Notes: generated from the sequence alone by a model not told the origin. A DNA stretch of 64,000 nt from an uncultured Eubacteriales bacterium (GCA_900546415.1 URCY01000001.1:36410-100409), one strand, 5' to 3'; counted from the first letter of the stretch, positions 39,844 to 49,585 are shown. Program-made: numbers and translations.

Positions 39844-40491
39844 ATGACATTGGGCAATCGGATCGCGGCCTATCGCAAGGAAAAGGGCATGACGCAGGAA
39901 AAGCTGGCAACGGCGCTGGGCATCACAAATCAGGCGGTCTCCAAATGGGAAAACGACCAATGCTGCCCGGATATCGAGCAGCTCCCGGCGCTGGCGGAGC
40001 TGTTCGGCGTTTCGATCGACGCGCTGCTTGGCAGGCCGGATCAGTCGTGCGCAGCCGTGCCGGGGCTTCCGTGGGAGGATGACGAGACCGTGCGCATCGT
40101 TGCGATGCAGGGGCACGGCCTGCTCGCGCATTACCCGCCCGCCGAGAAGATCACCTTCGAGTTTGTGGGCGAGGCGGTCGACGTGAAATGCGCGCTGTCG
40201 CTGTCCTGCGGCGACGTCGCAGGGGATGTCAAGGCCGAAGGAAGCGTCAGCTGCGGCGACGTCTCCGGCGACGTTCAGGCCGATGGAACGGTCAACTGCG
40301 GCGCGGTCGGGGGCGATGTGGAGGCCGAGGGAAGCGTGAACTGCGGCGACGTGGCCGGAAGCGTGGACGCGGGCGGAAGCGTGACCTGTGAGGACGTGAC
40401 CGGCGATGTGGAGGCCGGTGGAAGCGTGACCTGCGGGGACGTCGGCGGCGACGTCGATGCCGGAGGCACCTTCAGCTGGAAGGCGGAATAA
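39844..40491 (+). CDS. XRE-family regulator with six 15-residue Cys repeats
   Basis: 215 residues from the ATG at 39844 with AGGAGGGA upstream. Residues 1-65 are a standard XRE helix-turn-helix (GMTQEKLATALGITNQAVSKWEND). After a linker, residues 121-210 are six perfect-length 15-residue repeats of the form SCGDVxGDVxAxGSV, one Cys per repeat at the same position. The pattern is like the coils of bactofilin-type beta-helices, giving a ladder of Cys on one face. Such a tail could polymerise, bind metal or sense redox; that is inference. Confidence 0.88.
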   Translation: MTLGNRIAAYRKEKGMTQEKLATALGITNQAVSKWENDQCCPDIEQLPALAELFGVSIDALLGRPDQSCAAVPGLPWEDDETVRIVAMQGHGLLAHYPPAEKITFEFVGEAVDVKCALSLSCGDVAGDVKAEGSVSCGDVSGDVQADGTVNCGAVGGDVEAEGSVNCGDVAGSVDAGGSVTCEDVTGDVEAGGSVTCGDVGGDVDAGGTFSWKAE

Positions 40492-40564
40492 CGGTTCAAA
40501 ATGCCGAAAGGCGCTGCCCCGGCAGCGTCCTGACCCGCCGTCAGTTCAGCATCCAGACAGTTAG

Positions 40565-40724
40565 GGAAGCTCTGATTAAATCGCAAGAGCGGTCAGCGAG
40601 GGATTTTGTTTCCAAATTGAGGTTTGGAAATCGCAGGAATACTTTGTGTATTTCAAGATTTTCAAACCAATAAGTTGGGGCAAAAGGCCCGCTGAGCGCC
40701 GCGGCTGATTTATTCAGAGGTTCC
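40565..40724 (-). mobile_element. 160-bp palindromic MITE-like repeat, copy 3, inserted in tspO
   Basis: Same repeat in reverse orientation, flanked by TTAG on both sides (40561-40564 and 40725-40728). As TTAG is not palindromic this is a true 4-bp target duplication. Removing element plus one TTAG rejoins the tspO reading frame. Confidence 0.95.
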
Positions 40725-41175
40725 TTAGATTCAGGTATCCGGAGAAGGCGACCCAGAGCAGCTGGGGCAAAAGCAGATACCCGGCGGTGCGCGACAGTCT
40801 TGAGAAAGCGTTTTGTGTCAGCAGCGCCAGCAGCCAGAGGAGCATGAGCCAGAAAAACGCGAACAGCCTCCAGCCCAACCGGAAAAACAGGATCGGCCAG
40901 ATCAGGCTCACGGCCAGCTGCGCCAGATAAAGCCACGCTGCGCTGCGCTTCTCCTGCTGCGGTGCGCGGCCGCGCAGAGCCAGATAGGAGGAAAGCCCCA
41001 TCAGCAGACAGAGCAGCGTCCGGACCACCGGAAAGACCCAGCCCGGCGGGGCGAGCGGCGGCAGCTCACAGGACGCATAGCCGTTCCCGGCGCCGCCGGT
41101 CAGCAGCGCCGAAAGCGCGCTGACGGCCAAAGGCAGCGCCAGGCACGGCAGGAGCATTTTCCGTTCCGATTTCAA
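40714..41175 (-). CDS. tspO: TspO/MBR family protein, C-terminus altered by a repeat insertion
   Basis: 153 residues, five membrane helices, from a TTG start with GAGGTGAT upstream (the next in-frame ATG is seven codons on). Typical features: LPPLAPPGWVFPVVRTLLC, W-rich helices and FSGYLNL near the end. After SGYLNL the 160-bp repeat begins and supplies RNL and a stop. Without the element the frame continues TVWMLN and a TGA at 40541, the normal TspO end, so six residues were replaced by three. The protein may still work. TspO proteins bind porphyrins. Confidence 0.9.
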   Translation of the reverse strand: MKSERKMLLPCLALPLAVSALSALLTGGAGNGYASCELPPLAPPGWVFPVVRTLLCLLMGLSSYLALRGRAPQQEKRSAAWLYLAQLAVSLIWPILFFRLGWRLFAFFWLMLLWLLALLTQNAFSRLSRTAGYLLLPQLLWVAFSGYLNLRNL

Positions 41176-41228
41176 AAACCATCACCTCGGAAGCAGTGTA
41201 TGTTCCGAGACGGCGTTCCATTCAGAGA

Positions 41229-41261
41229 AAGCGCCTGACGCATTCGATGCGTCAGGCGCTT
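41229..41261 (-). terminator. Terminator of argD-argF
   Basis: A perfect 15-bp stem AAGCGCCTGACGCAT/ATGCGTCAGGCGCTT with a 3-nt loop; on the minus strand TTTCTCT follows. Confidence 0.92.
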
Positions 41262-41291
41262 CGTTATCCTGCGAGGAAGCGGGTATCCGTA

Positions 41292-42281
41292 TCAGTCTGC
41301 CAGCGTGGCGGCGAGGACGGTCTTGATCGTGTGCATCCGGTTCTCGGCCTCGTCAAAGACGATCGAGCGGCTGCTCTCAAAGACCTCGTCCGTGACCTCG
41401 AGCGCGTCGAGGTGGAAGCGGTCGCCGATCTGGCGGCCGATGCCGGTGTTGAGATCGTGGAAGGCGGGCAGACAGTGCATGAACACGGCGTGCGCTCCGG
41501 CGTTGTCCATCAGCGCGGTTGTGACCTGATAGGGCAGCATCTTTTGCAGACGCTCCTCCCATGCCTCCATCGGCTCGCCCATGGAGACCCAGACGTCGGT
41601 GTAGATCACGTCGGCGCCGGCGGTGGCCTTCATCGGGTCGGTCTCAAAGGCCAGCGTTGCGCCGGTCTGCTTGGCGATCTCCTCGCAGCGTGCGATCAGC
41701 GCCGGGTCGGGGAAGAAGCCCTCCGGGCCGCAGGCGACGAAATGCAGGCCGAGCTTGGCGCAGCCGACCATCAGCGAATTGGCCATGTTATAGCGGCAGT
41801 CGCCCATAAACACGAGCTTGCGCCCCTTGAGGCTGCCGAAATGCTCGCGGATCGTCAGCATGTCGGCGAGGATCTGCGTCGGGTGGAATTCGTTGGTCAG
41901 GCCGTTCCAGACCGGAACGCCTGCGTGCTTTGCCAGCTCCTCGACGATGCTCTGGCCGAAGCCGCGGTATTCGATGCCGTCATAGAGGCGGCCAAGCACG
42001 CGCGCGGTATCTGCGATGGATTCCTTTTTGCCGATCTGCGAGCCGGTCGGGTCGAGGTAGGTCACATGCATCCCGAGGTCATAGGCCGCGACCTCGAACG
42101 AGCAGCGTGTGCGGGTGGACGTCTTTTCAAAGATCAGTGCGATGGATTTGCCCTTGCAGCAGTCATGCGCGATGCCGGCCTTTTTCTTGGCCTTCAGCTC
42201 GGCGGCGAGGTCGAGCAGCCCCGTGATTTCCTCGGGCGTGAAGTCCAGCAGGGTCAGGAAGGATTTGTCTTTCAGGTTCAT
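41292..42281 (-). CDS. argF: Ornithine carbamoyltransferase
   Basis: 329 residues. Makes citrulline from ornithine and carbamoyl phosphate. Carbamoyl-phosphate site [16 protein letters not shown], ornithine site [10 protein letters not shown], and [20 protein letters not shown]. The C-terminal [11 protein letters not shown] is normal. It follows argD by 9 bp, so it is read as the biosynthetic enzyme rather than the catabolic one or the YgeW relative of purine clusters. Confidence 0.95.
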   Translation of the reverse strand: MNLKDKSFLTLLDFTPEEITGLLDLAAELKAKKKAGIAHDCCKGKSIALIFEKTSTRTRCSFEVAAYDLGMHVTYLDPTGSQIGKKESIADTARVLGRLYDGIEYRGFGQSIVEELAKHAGVPVWNGLTNEFHPTQILADMLTIREHFGSLKGRKLVFMGDCRYNMANSLMVGCAKLGLHFVACGPEGFFPDPALIARCEEIAKQTGATLAFETDPMKATAGADVIYTDVWVSMGEPMEAWEERLQKMLPYQVTTALMDNAGAHAVFMHCLPAFHDLNTGIGRQIGDRFHLDALEVTDEVFESSRSIVFDEAENRMHTIKTVLAATLAD

Positions 42282-42290
42282 AGTGTCTCC

Positions 42291-43454
42291 TCATTTCTCC
42301 GCGCAGGTCTTGAGCGCCTGAATCGCGGTTTTTAGCTGTTCCATTGGAATGTTGAGCGCGGGGAGCAGGCGGACGCGGTCCTTTGCCGTTGTGACCAGCA
42401 CGCCGCGCGAAAGCGCCAGCTCGGCACATTCGCGCGCGGGGCGCGCGGTCTTGACGCCGATCATCAGCCCCATGCCGCTGACGCATTCCACGCCGGGGGC
42501 GCCGGTCAGCTCACGGAAAATATAGTCCGAGCGCTCGCGGACGCCGCGCAGCAGCGGCTCGTCGATGCGGCTGAGGATGCTCACGCCGCCAGCGCAGGCG
42601 ACGGGGTTGCCGCCGAAGGTCGAGCCGTGGTCGCCGGGCTGAAGCACCTCGGCCACGCGCGCTCCCAGCAGGGTCGCGCCGAGCGGCAGACCGCCGCCGA
42701 TGCCCTTGGCCGTGGTGACGACGTCGGGCGTCAGACCGTAGTTCATATATCCGTAGAGCCTGCCGCTGCGGCCGTTGCCGAGCTGCACCTCGTCGCAGAT
42801 CAGAAGCACCTGATATTGCTCCGCCAGCGCGCGGATGTCGTCTGCGAACGCCTGCCCGATCGGCATGACGCCGCCCTCGCCCTGCACGCATTCGATCATG
42901 ATCGCGGCGCAGGGATGCTCCTTCAGCAGGCGCTCCAGTCCGGCGCGGTCGCCCACGTCGGCGTAGAGAAAGCCCGACGGAAGCGGCTGAAAATTGCGGT
43001 GGAAGACGTCCTGACCGGTGGCGGCCAGCGTGGCCAGCGTGCGGCCGTGGAAGCTCTTGTTCAGCGTGATGATGTTATAAAATTCCTTGCCCTTTGCCTC
43101 GGCCGCCCACTTGCGCGCGACCTTGATGGCGCATTCGTTGGCCTCCGCGCCGGAGTTGGAGAAGAACACCCGCTCCATCCCCGTGCGCGTGCAGAGCAGC
43201 TCTGCCAGCCTTGCGACCGGCTCGCAGCAATACAGGTTTGAGCAATGCTGGAAGCGGTCGAGCTGCGCGATGACCGCACGCTTCCACTGCTCGTCCTGAA
43301 GACCGAACAGATTCACGGCGATCCCGCTGCCGAGGTCGATGTATTCCCGCCCGTCCGATCCGGTCACAAGCGAGCCGTGTCCCTCTGCGATCTCGAGCGG
43401 GAAGCGGCGGTAGGTCTTGGCCAGATAGCGGGCATCCGTTTCAAAAGTTGTCAT
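42291..43454 (-). CDS. argD: Acetylornithine aminotransferase
   Basis: 387 residues, a PLP class III aminotransferase, from an ATG with GGAGG upstream. FFSNSGAEANECAIKVAR, HGRTLATLAATG, LICDEVQLGNGRSG and TTAKGIGGGLPLGA carrying the cofactor lysine. Converts N-acetylglutamate semialdehyde to acetylornithine. Other arginine genes are not seen in the window. Confidence 0.95.
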   Translation of the reverse strand: MTTFETDARYLAKTYRRFPLEIAEGHGSLVTGSDGREYIDLGSGIAVNLFGLQDEQWKRAVIAQLDRFQHCSNLYCCEPVARLAELLCTRTGMERVFFSNSGAEANECAIKVARKWAAEAKGKEFYNIITLNKSFHGRTLATLAATGQDVFHRNFQPLPSGFLYADVGDRAGLERLLKEHPCAAIMIECVQGEGGVMPIGQAFADDIRALAEQYQVLLICDEVQLGNGRSGRLYGYMNYGLTPDVVTTAKGIGGGLPLGATLLGARVAEVLQPGDHGSTFGGNPVACAGGVSILSRIDEPLLRGVRERSDYIFRELTGAPGVECVSGMGLMIGVKTARPARECAELALSRGVLVTTAKDRVRLLPALNIPMEQLKTAIQALKTCAEK

Positions 43455-43534
43455 GGAAAATCCTCCGGGTCGGCGGGGTGCCGACAGGAACATTATACGC
43501 CACTCGGCGCGATTGGTCAAGCATAGATTTTGCA

Positions 43535-43567
43535 GAAAAAAGCCCTGCCAACCGTGGTTGGCAGGGC
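43535..43567 (-). terminator. Terminator of the large surface-protein gene
   Basis: On the minus strand GCCCTGCCAACC/GGTTGGCAGGGC with a 2-nt loop, followed by TTTTTTCTGC. It also insulates argD. Confidence 0.9.
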
Positions 43568-43710
43568 AAAGCCGGTCGTTGCTTGAGACGGCGTCAGATT
43601 GGAAGCGCCAGGGGCGCCTGGGGGAGATGCACTCGCATTGGATAAGCTGTAGCCTCATTGTAGCATGTCCGGAGCGAGAAAACAGTCGAACGCCGTCACG
43701 GATGCAAAAA

Positions 43711-46700
43711 TCACGGATTGGTTTTGTTGAGGCTCTCGACGTAGTGCGTGTAGCGCGTGATGATCGCGACCACCTGCGCACGCGTTGCAAGGCCGTCCGG
43801 CTCGAATTTGCCGTCCATGCCGTTGATGATGCCGGCCGCAGTCGCCCAGGAGACGGCGTCGGTCGCATAATCGAGAATATCGGCCGCATCGCGGTAGGAG
43901 ACGGAGAGGTTCGCGCGCTTCGAGGTGTCGATGCCGGCCTTATTCGCGTAGCGATAGAGGATCGTGACGATCTGCTGGCGGGAGATGTTGTCCTCCGGAC
44001 GGAAGGTGCCGTCCTCAAAGCCGAGCACCAGCTTTTCCTCGGCGCTCCACGCCACGGCGTTCATGTACCAACCGGACGTCAGATCCGGGAAGATGGTGGA
44101 AGGATTCGTCGAGACGATCTTACTGCCTGCCAGACGCCACAGCGCGGTGACGAACTCGGCGCGGGTCATGGAATCCTCCGGCGCGAAGAACGCCTGACTG
44201 CGTCCGTTGAACGAGCCGTTGCGGACGGCCTCGTCGATGTACTCGGTGTACCATGCGTCGTCGGGCACGTCGACAAAGGTCATGTTGTACTTGCTGACGC
44301 GTCCGCAGTTGACGCAGACATAGGTCACCTTGCCGCTTTCGTCGATCTTTTCCTCGTTGTCGTGGCCGGTCGGTCTGGTGAGCTCGGCGTCATAGGTCGC
44401 GCCGCAGCTGCATACCAGATGCATGTGACCCTGCTCGGAGCAGGTGGTCGGGACGATGTCGGTCGTCTTCATATCGTGCAGCAGACCGGTCTTGCGGTCG
44501 AAGTGATAGGTCGTGTCGCCCAGCGTGAACCAGCCGGTCGTGAATTTGCCGGCGATGAAATACATCTTCTTGCCGGTGGAGCGGTCGCTTGCCCAGCCGG
44601 TGTAGTTGGCAGGAACTTCCTCGTCGGCGTGGAGCGAGCAGCTCAGCTTGCCAGTCACGCGGTCATAGACGTAATCGTGCTCGGTCGGCTTGGGGTCGGG
44701 ATCGGGCTTGGGATCAGGATCGGGGATCGGATCGACGGGCTTTTCCTTGGTAAAGGAATCGAGCAGGACGCCCTCGACGTTATAGGCGGAGATCGTAAGC
44801 TTGTTCTTTGTTGCGTCGGCAAGCATATAGAGCGCGTCGTATTCCTGCGTCAGGTAGGCGAAGTGGAAGTCCTCGTTGTCGACCGCCTTATAGTTCAGGT
44901 TGCGGGACTTCTCGCCGAGGTCACCGCAGATGAAATAGCTCAGGCCGTTGTTCTTGTCGACCTTGCCGCCCTTGAGCGGCTCGGTGCGGGCGTAGGAGTG
45001 GTCATGGCCGGAGAGCACCACGTCGATCCCGGCCTCCTCCATTGCGGGCACGAGGCTGTCCTGATACTTTGCGGACGTGCCGTCGTTGGGATTGGTGAAG
45101 TAGACGGGCTCATGGAACATGACGACCTTCCAGTCGCACGCGGTCTTAGCGGCGTCCTCCTTGAGCCATGCGGAGGCCTCCTTGAAGTCGGCGGTGTTGT
45201 TGATGACCGCGACATAGACGCGGCCGTATTCGACGGAGTAGAAGTCGTTGGAGGGCAGATTGAAGGCTGCCTTGGTCGTCTCGCCGTCGAGGTTGCCGTA
45301 ATACTCGTGATTGCCCAGCACGTGGATGAGGTATTTGCTGCCGACAGGGCTGGCCTGCAGCAGGTCGAGGATCTGCTGATAGTGGACGTAATTTGCGCCG
45401 TTGTCGATGAAGTCGCCGGTTTGCAGACCGAAGTCCACGCCGTGCTCATCGGCTGCCTTGAGGATCGCATTCAGATAGGAGATGGCCTCCGCATCGTTCT
45501 CGGCAACGCCGGTCATCTGCGTATCGCCGAGGATATAGAACGAGGTCTTCGCGGGCTTCTCGGCCGCCTCGGTCGTGAAGCTCTGCATCTCGCTCCAGCC
45601 CTCCTCGCTGCCGTCGCCGACCCAGTAGACATAGGTCGTCGCCGGAGTCAGACCGGTGAGGGAGACGGTGTTGACGTAAGCCGCGTTCTTCGAGGTGCTG
45701 AACGGGAGCGCCGCGCAGTTGCCGCGCAGGGTCATGTAGTCGGAATCCGGGCCGAGGCCGCGCTTGAGCGAATCATAGTGCTCCTTGGTCATGTAGCGGA
45801 CGTAAGCCTTCGCGCGGGCGTATTGCGGGTTCGTGAACCAGCTGATCGTGCGCTCGGTGGTCGGGTCGGAGACGATGTCGTGGCGGATGGCCGTGGGCAG
45901 GGCATTGTCGTTGCCCGCAAGGCTCAGGATCGTGCCCTTCGCCTCGAAGGACAGCCCCAGCTCGCTGCTCGCGGTGACGACGAATTCCGTTCCGGCTGCC
46001 AGCTCCTTCAGCGCGTCGGTCGTGAGCACGCCGTTTTCGTCCGTCGTGCCGATCTCCGCGCCGTTCAGGAAGACCTTGACATTCGCGGCGGGCTTACCCT
46101 CGACGTCATAGACGGTGATGGAGCAGGGTCTGCCGACCAGTGCCGGGCCGATGGAGATGGAATAGTAAGCGGTGACGTCCAGAACGGTGTAGCCATAGGC
46201 GTCCGTGCCGGCCTTGCCGCTCAGATCGGTGAAGCTGATGTTGGTCACGCGGTATTTCAGGTGATCGACCTCGGGGTCGACCGTTGCGGGGACTTCAAAG
46301 CTGACCGTTGCGATGTCGCCGGTCATGCCGTCTGCCTTGTCGGCCGTCAGGACGAGCTTGCCCTTCTTATAGCCGGTGGAGACGAATTCAAAGCTGCCCT
46401 CCACGCCGTCGGCGAAGGTGACGACCGGTGCGCGGTAGCTCGCGCCGCCCGCGGTCTGCGTCAGCGTGCCGAAATCGGTGTTGACGTCGACGACGGTCAT
46501 CTCAACGTGCTTGACCGTGCCGGTCGCGGTGAGCTTCATTTCATAATTGCCGCCCAGCGTCACGATGCCGTTGCCGCCGAAGGTGACCTTTGCATTCGTG
46601 GCGTTCTTTGCGTTGACCTCAAATTCGCGGGTCTGCTCAACGGTGTTGCCGCCGCCGTCGGTGATCTGGACGCGGACGGTGTGGTGGCCGTTGCCCAGCG

Positions 46701-49239
46701 TGGTACGGGTGGTGGCGGTGTTCTCGTCGCCGTCGGCGAGGATGTTTACGCCGTCGATGAAGAAGGCGGTCGCCGTGGCGTCGATGCCCGAGCGGTTCTG
46801 GCTCTCGGGATCGGAGAAGGTCGCGGTGATCTCCACGTCGCCGGTGTCGAGCGTGGTCGAGCCGTCCTTGGCAAGCTCCGTGCCGTTGACGGAGATCGAG
46901 TCGATCACGGGATTGATGAGGTCGTCAAGGTTCGTGCCGTAAACGACGCGGTAATCGTCGAAATACAGCGTGCCGTTATAACGACCCTCGCCGTTGGCCG
47001 GCGTGTAGCTCAGCCAGAGGAAGCCCTCGCCCTGACGGATCTTCATCGGGTGCTCGGCGGTGATGGAGGTGTGCAGGTCGGTGAGGTCCGCATAGCAGTA
47101 CATCCAGCCGACCCAGTCGATCGAGTTGATCTCCGTTTCGACGCCGTCGACGACGGTCTTATGGACGAGCTTGAGGTTTTTGGTGGAGTAGCCGCTGCCG
47201 TTCCAGACGGCGACGTCGGCCCAGACGTTGTAGCGGGGCGTGCCCTCCGGGGCATAGACCCAGACGCCGACCTGCGTCGGATAGCCCTCGATGTTGATCT
47301 CGTCGCCGCAGTAGCGGATGTAGAAGTTGGAGTTCGAGCTGTTGTCGAACGAGGAGTAGTCATAATCCAGCTCCAGCGCATACTCGCCGGAGCGAACCTG
47401 CGCGCCGCCCTCGCGGGAGGTCGTCTTGACCGCGCCCGCGCAGTAGGACTTGATGGAGTTGTTCGGCCAGAGATAGAAGGTGTAGCCGTTGGCGTGGAAG
47501 ATCGGCGCAGCCGGAACTGCGGTGTCGTAGTTGCCGGTAAAGCGATAGGGCGCGGTCAGAGGGGTGGTCGTCGGGCCGTCCGGACTGTAGGTGCCGCCCG
47601 TGATGACCTCCAGCTCGGGGTAATCGCCGACGTAGCCGGGGCCGTATTCGCTGCCCTCCTCGTGGAAGCTCGCCTTGCCCCAGTGGAAATGCGCGCCGGT
47701 CAGCGGGCCGTTCTTGTTCGGCTCGAAATTCTGGAGCACGACCGGCATCTTGCCGATCTCGACTTGAATGGAGCTTGTGAGCGCCGTGCCGTCCTGCTTG
47801 GTATAGCTGACGGTGACCTTGCCCTTCAGGGTGCTCTCGGCCTTGGCGCTGTGGAAGAGATTGCCGTTCATCGTGCCGAAGGCCGCGGCCTCCGCGTCGG
47901 CCGGCTCGAGCTTCCAATCGAAATCGCCATCCTTATAGTGGATGGAGCGCTTGGCGTATTTCGCGACCAGACCCAGATCGGAGTCAACGTCGAAGTCAAG
48001 CGAGATGGATTCGCCCGTGAAATAGAGCGTGTCGATGTCCTCAACACGGATGGTCGTCGAGCCGTAGACGGTCTGCCCCTTTTGCAGGCGAACCGTGACC
48101 TCGCCGGTGTAGCCGGCCTTGGCCGTGAAGAGACCGTTCCGGTCGATGGCGCCCGCAGCGGAATCGACGACCCAGTTCAGGTCGTTCGGAAGCTCCGCCT
48201 CGCCGCCGGCCTTGTCGACGCCGATCGCGCTGAACTGCACCGTGCTGCCGGGCGTATAGACCTCGTTGTTCGGCTCGATGGCGGCGTGGTCAAACTTGCC
48301 GTCGCTGGAGGCCGTGGAGATCATCAGCAGCGCCGAAGCGACCTCGCGCTCGGGGCCGTCAGAGGGGGAATTGCGGATCGTCAGACGGCTCTCACCCTCG
48401 TGGACGGAGGCGAACGTAGCCGAGCCGCCGCCGTCGAGATAGAGCGCGTTGACGCAGCCGAGCCCTTTCATGACCTCTGCCGTCTCATAGACCGTCATAC
48501 CGACGGAATACGGCTCCTGACGGCCGTCAGCGATGAAGGTCGTCAGCGTGCCGTCGGCCTTCAGGCCGATCGCGTTGCGCGGCCCGAGGTAGGTGTCCTC
48601 CGGGCTGACAACGATCTCGCCGTTCTTGACCAGATAGAACGGGCCGGAGACCGCCTCGAGCACATCGGAATAATCCGTGCCGTAGTCGCGGATGGCGTAG
48701 CTGCCGTCCTTCAGAACGGCAAAATACGGCTCCTGCGCGTTGCCGTTGCCGGTCTGAACGAGGTTGCCCTCCATAATCAGGTAACCGAGCGGCTGAAGGG
48801 TCTGCATATTGTAGTAGTCGCCGTTCGTAGCGAAAAGCACCTTGTTGCCGGTTGCCTTTTCATAGGCGGCGGCCTGCTCGGTGGTGCGCGCCATGCTCCA
48901 GTGGCTGGAGAGGTTCTGCGCGGCCTCCTTACGGCTGTCGACCGTACTGCCGGGCGTGTAATAGCCGTTGTAGGACGCCTTGAACGTGACCTGCGCGTTC
49001 GGCGCGATCGTGCTGATAAAGCCTGCGACCTGCGCCGAGCCGTCAGCATCGTTCATAAATACCTGCGATTCCGTCACACCCTTCGTCAGGGTGTATTCCG
49101 TCTGGGAAATCAGATATTTCCCTTGTGACGGCGTCACCGTGACGACCGGAGCGGCGAAAATTGCCGGGCAGATGCCCAGCAGCATGGCAGCTGTCAGGAG
49201 CAGCGCCAGGCAGCGGGACATGCGGTTCCATTGCTTCAT
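43711..49239 (-). CDS. Giant secreted SLH protein: phosphodiester glycosidase plus calcineurin-like phosphoesterase
   Basis: 1842 residues. Signal peptide 1-29. A phosphodiester glycosidase (NAGPA-like) domain at about 60-320 contains VNALYLDGGGSATF. Then an Ig-like part (near 330-400), a beta-sandwich carbohydrate-binding-like region (near 500-770), further Ig/cohesin-like modules, and a fibronectin-type purple-acid-phosphatase N-domain (near 1110-1225). The metallophosphoesterase follows: FYILGDTQMTG (about 1233), LGNHEYYG (1305) and SGHDHSYA (1406). A Pro-Asp linker (about 1498-1515) and three SLH domains from 1651 anchor it to the wall. It probably removes phosphodiester-linked sugars and phosphate from glycans at the surface. 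Confidence 0.9.
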   Translation of the reverse strand: MKQWNRMSRCLALLLTAAMLLGICPAIFAAPVVTVTPSQGKYLISQTEYTLTKGVTESQVFMNDADGSAQVAGFISTIAPNAQVTFKASYNGYYTPGSTVDSRKEAAQNLSSHWSMARTTEQAAAYEKATGNKVLFATNGDYYNMQTLQPLGYLIMEGNLVQTGNGNAQEPYFAVLKDGSYAIRDYGTDYSDVLEAVSGPFYLVKNGEIVVSPEDTYLGPRNAIGLKADGTLTTFIADGRQEPYSVGMTVYETAEVMKGLGCVNALYLDGGGSATFASVHEGESRLTIRNSPSDGPEREVASALLMISTASSDGKFDHAAIEPNNEVYTPGSTVQFSAIGVDKAGGEAELPNDLNWVVDSAAGAIDRNGLFTAKAGYTGEVTVRLQKGQTVYGSTTIRVEDIDTLYFTGESISLDFDVDSDLGLVAKYAKRSIHYKDGDFDWKLEPADAEAAAFGTMNGNLFHSAKAESTLKGKVTVSYTKQDGTALTSSIQVEIGKMPVVLQNFEPNKNGPLTGAHFHWGKASFHEEGSEYGPGYVGDYPELEVITGGTYSPDGPTTTPLTAPYRFTGNYDTAVPAAPIFHANGYTFYLWPNNSIKSYCAGAVKTTSREGGAQVRSGEYALELDYDYSSFDNSSNSNFYIRYCGDEINIEGYPTQVGVWVYAPEGTPRYNVWADVAVWNGSGYSTKNLKLVHKTVVDGVETEINSIDWVGWMYCYADLTDLHTSITAEHPMKIRQGEGFLWLSYTPANGEGRYNGTLYFDDYRVVYGTNLDDLINPVIDSISVNGTELAKDGSTTLDTGDVEITATFSDPESQNRSGIDATATAFFIDGVNILADGDENTATTRTTLGNGHHTVRVQITDGGGNTVEQTREFEVNAKNATNAKVTFGGNGIVTLGGNYEMKLTATGTVKHVEMTVVDVNTDFGTLTQTAGGASYRAPVVTFADGVEGSFEFVSTGYKKGKLVLTADKADGMTGDIATVSFEVPATVDPEVDHLKYRVTNISFTDLSGKAGTDAYGYTVLDVTAYYSISIGPALVGRPCSITVYDVEGKPAANVKVFLNGAEIGTTDENGVLTTDALKELAAGTEFVVTASSELGLSFEAKGTILSLAGNDNALPTAIRHDIVSDPTTERTISWFTNPQYARAKAYVRYMTKEHYDSLKRGLGPDSDYMTLRGNCAALPFSTSKNAAYVNTVSLTGLTPATTYVYWVGDGSEEGWSEMQSFTTEAAEKPAKTSFYILGDTQMTGVAENDAEAISYLNAILKAADEHGVDFGLQTGDFIDNGANYVHYQQILDLLQASPVGSKYLIHVLGNHEYYGNLDGETTKAAFNLPSNDFYSVEYGRVYVAVINNTADFKEASAWLKEDAAKTACDWKVVMFHEPVYFTNPNDGTSAKYQDSLVPAMEEAGIDVVLSGHDHSYARTEPLKGGKVDKNNGLSYFICGDLGEKSRNLNYKAVDNEDFHFAYLTQEYDALYMLADATKNKLTISAYNVEGVLLDSFTKEKPVDPIPDPDPKPDPDPKPTEHDYVYDRVTGKLSCSLHADEEVPANYTGWASDRSTGKKMYFIAGKFTTGWFTLGDTTYHFDRKTGLLHDMKTTDIVPTTCSEQGHMHLVCSCGATYDAELTRPTGHDNEEKIDESGKVTYVCVNCGRVSKYNMTFVDVPDDAWYTEYIDEAVRNGSFNGRSQAFFAPEDSMTRAEFVTALWRLAGSKIVSTNPSTIFPDLTSGWYMNAVAWSAEEKLVLGFEDGTFRPEDNISRQQIVTILYRYANKAGIDTSKRANLSVSYRDAADILDYATDAVSWATAAGIINGMDGKFEPDGLATRAQVVAIITRYTHYVESLNKTNP

Positions 49240-49521
49240 GATTCAACCTCCTAAAATGTGTGTCCGCACGGCACGGTGAAAAAGCCGATCTCTCGTGCTC
49301 GGGCGGAATTTGTCAAATTATCCAGAAAGGAAAAGCCTAAAGCGGATAATTGCGACAATATTTGCTAAATGACCACGCTCCATACTATCACAATATACTG
49401 CAAAATGCAAGCAAAAATCGAAAATCTGTGAATCTGTACAAAAACGTCGGCCGAAAACCGTTAAATAGCAGGGAAAGTTGACGCAGGCTGCGGAGACAGC
49501 AGCACGGGCGGAAAGAAATGC
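49240..49521. other. Divergent intergenic region
   Basis: Holds the TAGGAGG of the surface-protein gene and AT-rich sequence with a minus-strand TTGACA near 49313-49318, without a convincing -10 at the right distance. No gene seen. Confidence 0.4.
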
Positions 49522-49550
49522 TTGCCTTTTTCGCCGGGAAATGGTATGAT
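49522..49550 (+). promoter_or_regulatory. Promoter of the MntR-type regulator
   Basis: TTGCCT, 17-nt spacer, TATGAT, 36 bp before the GTG start. Confidence 0.75.
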
Positions 49551-49585
49551 ACTTTTATATAATTCTGAAACAGGGGGCGCTTGCC

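Noticed and set aside
41292..42281. YgeW-type carbamoyltransferase linked to the ssnA-ygfK pathway
   Set aside because: The STRTR and HCLP motifs and adjacency to argD fit ordinary ornithine carbamoyltransferase, and the gene is 18 kb from ygfK.
43453..49128. A 1891-codon open frame on the plus strand opposite the giant surface protein
   Set aside because: It mirrors the codon structure of the minus-strand gene (GC-rich third positions leave the antisense frame free of stops). It has no signal, no family motif and is dominated by Val, Asp, Gly and Arg. The minus-strand protein has clear domains, a signal peptide and a ribosome binding site.
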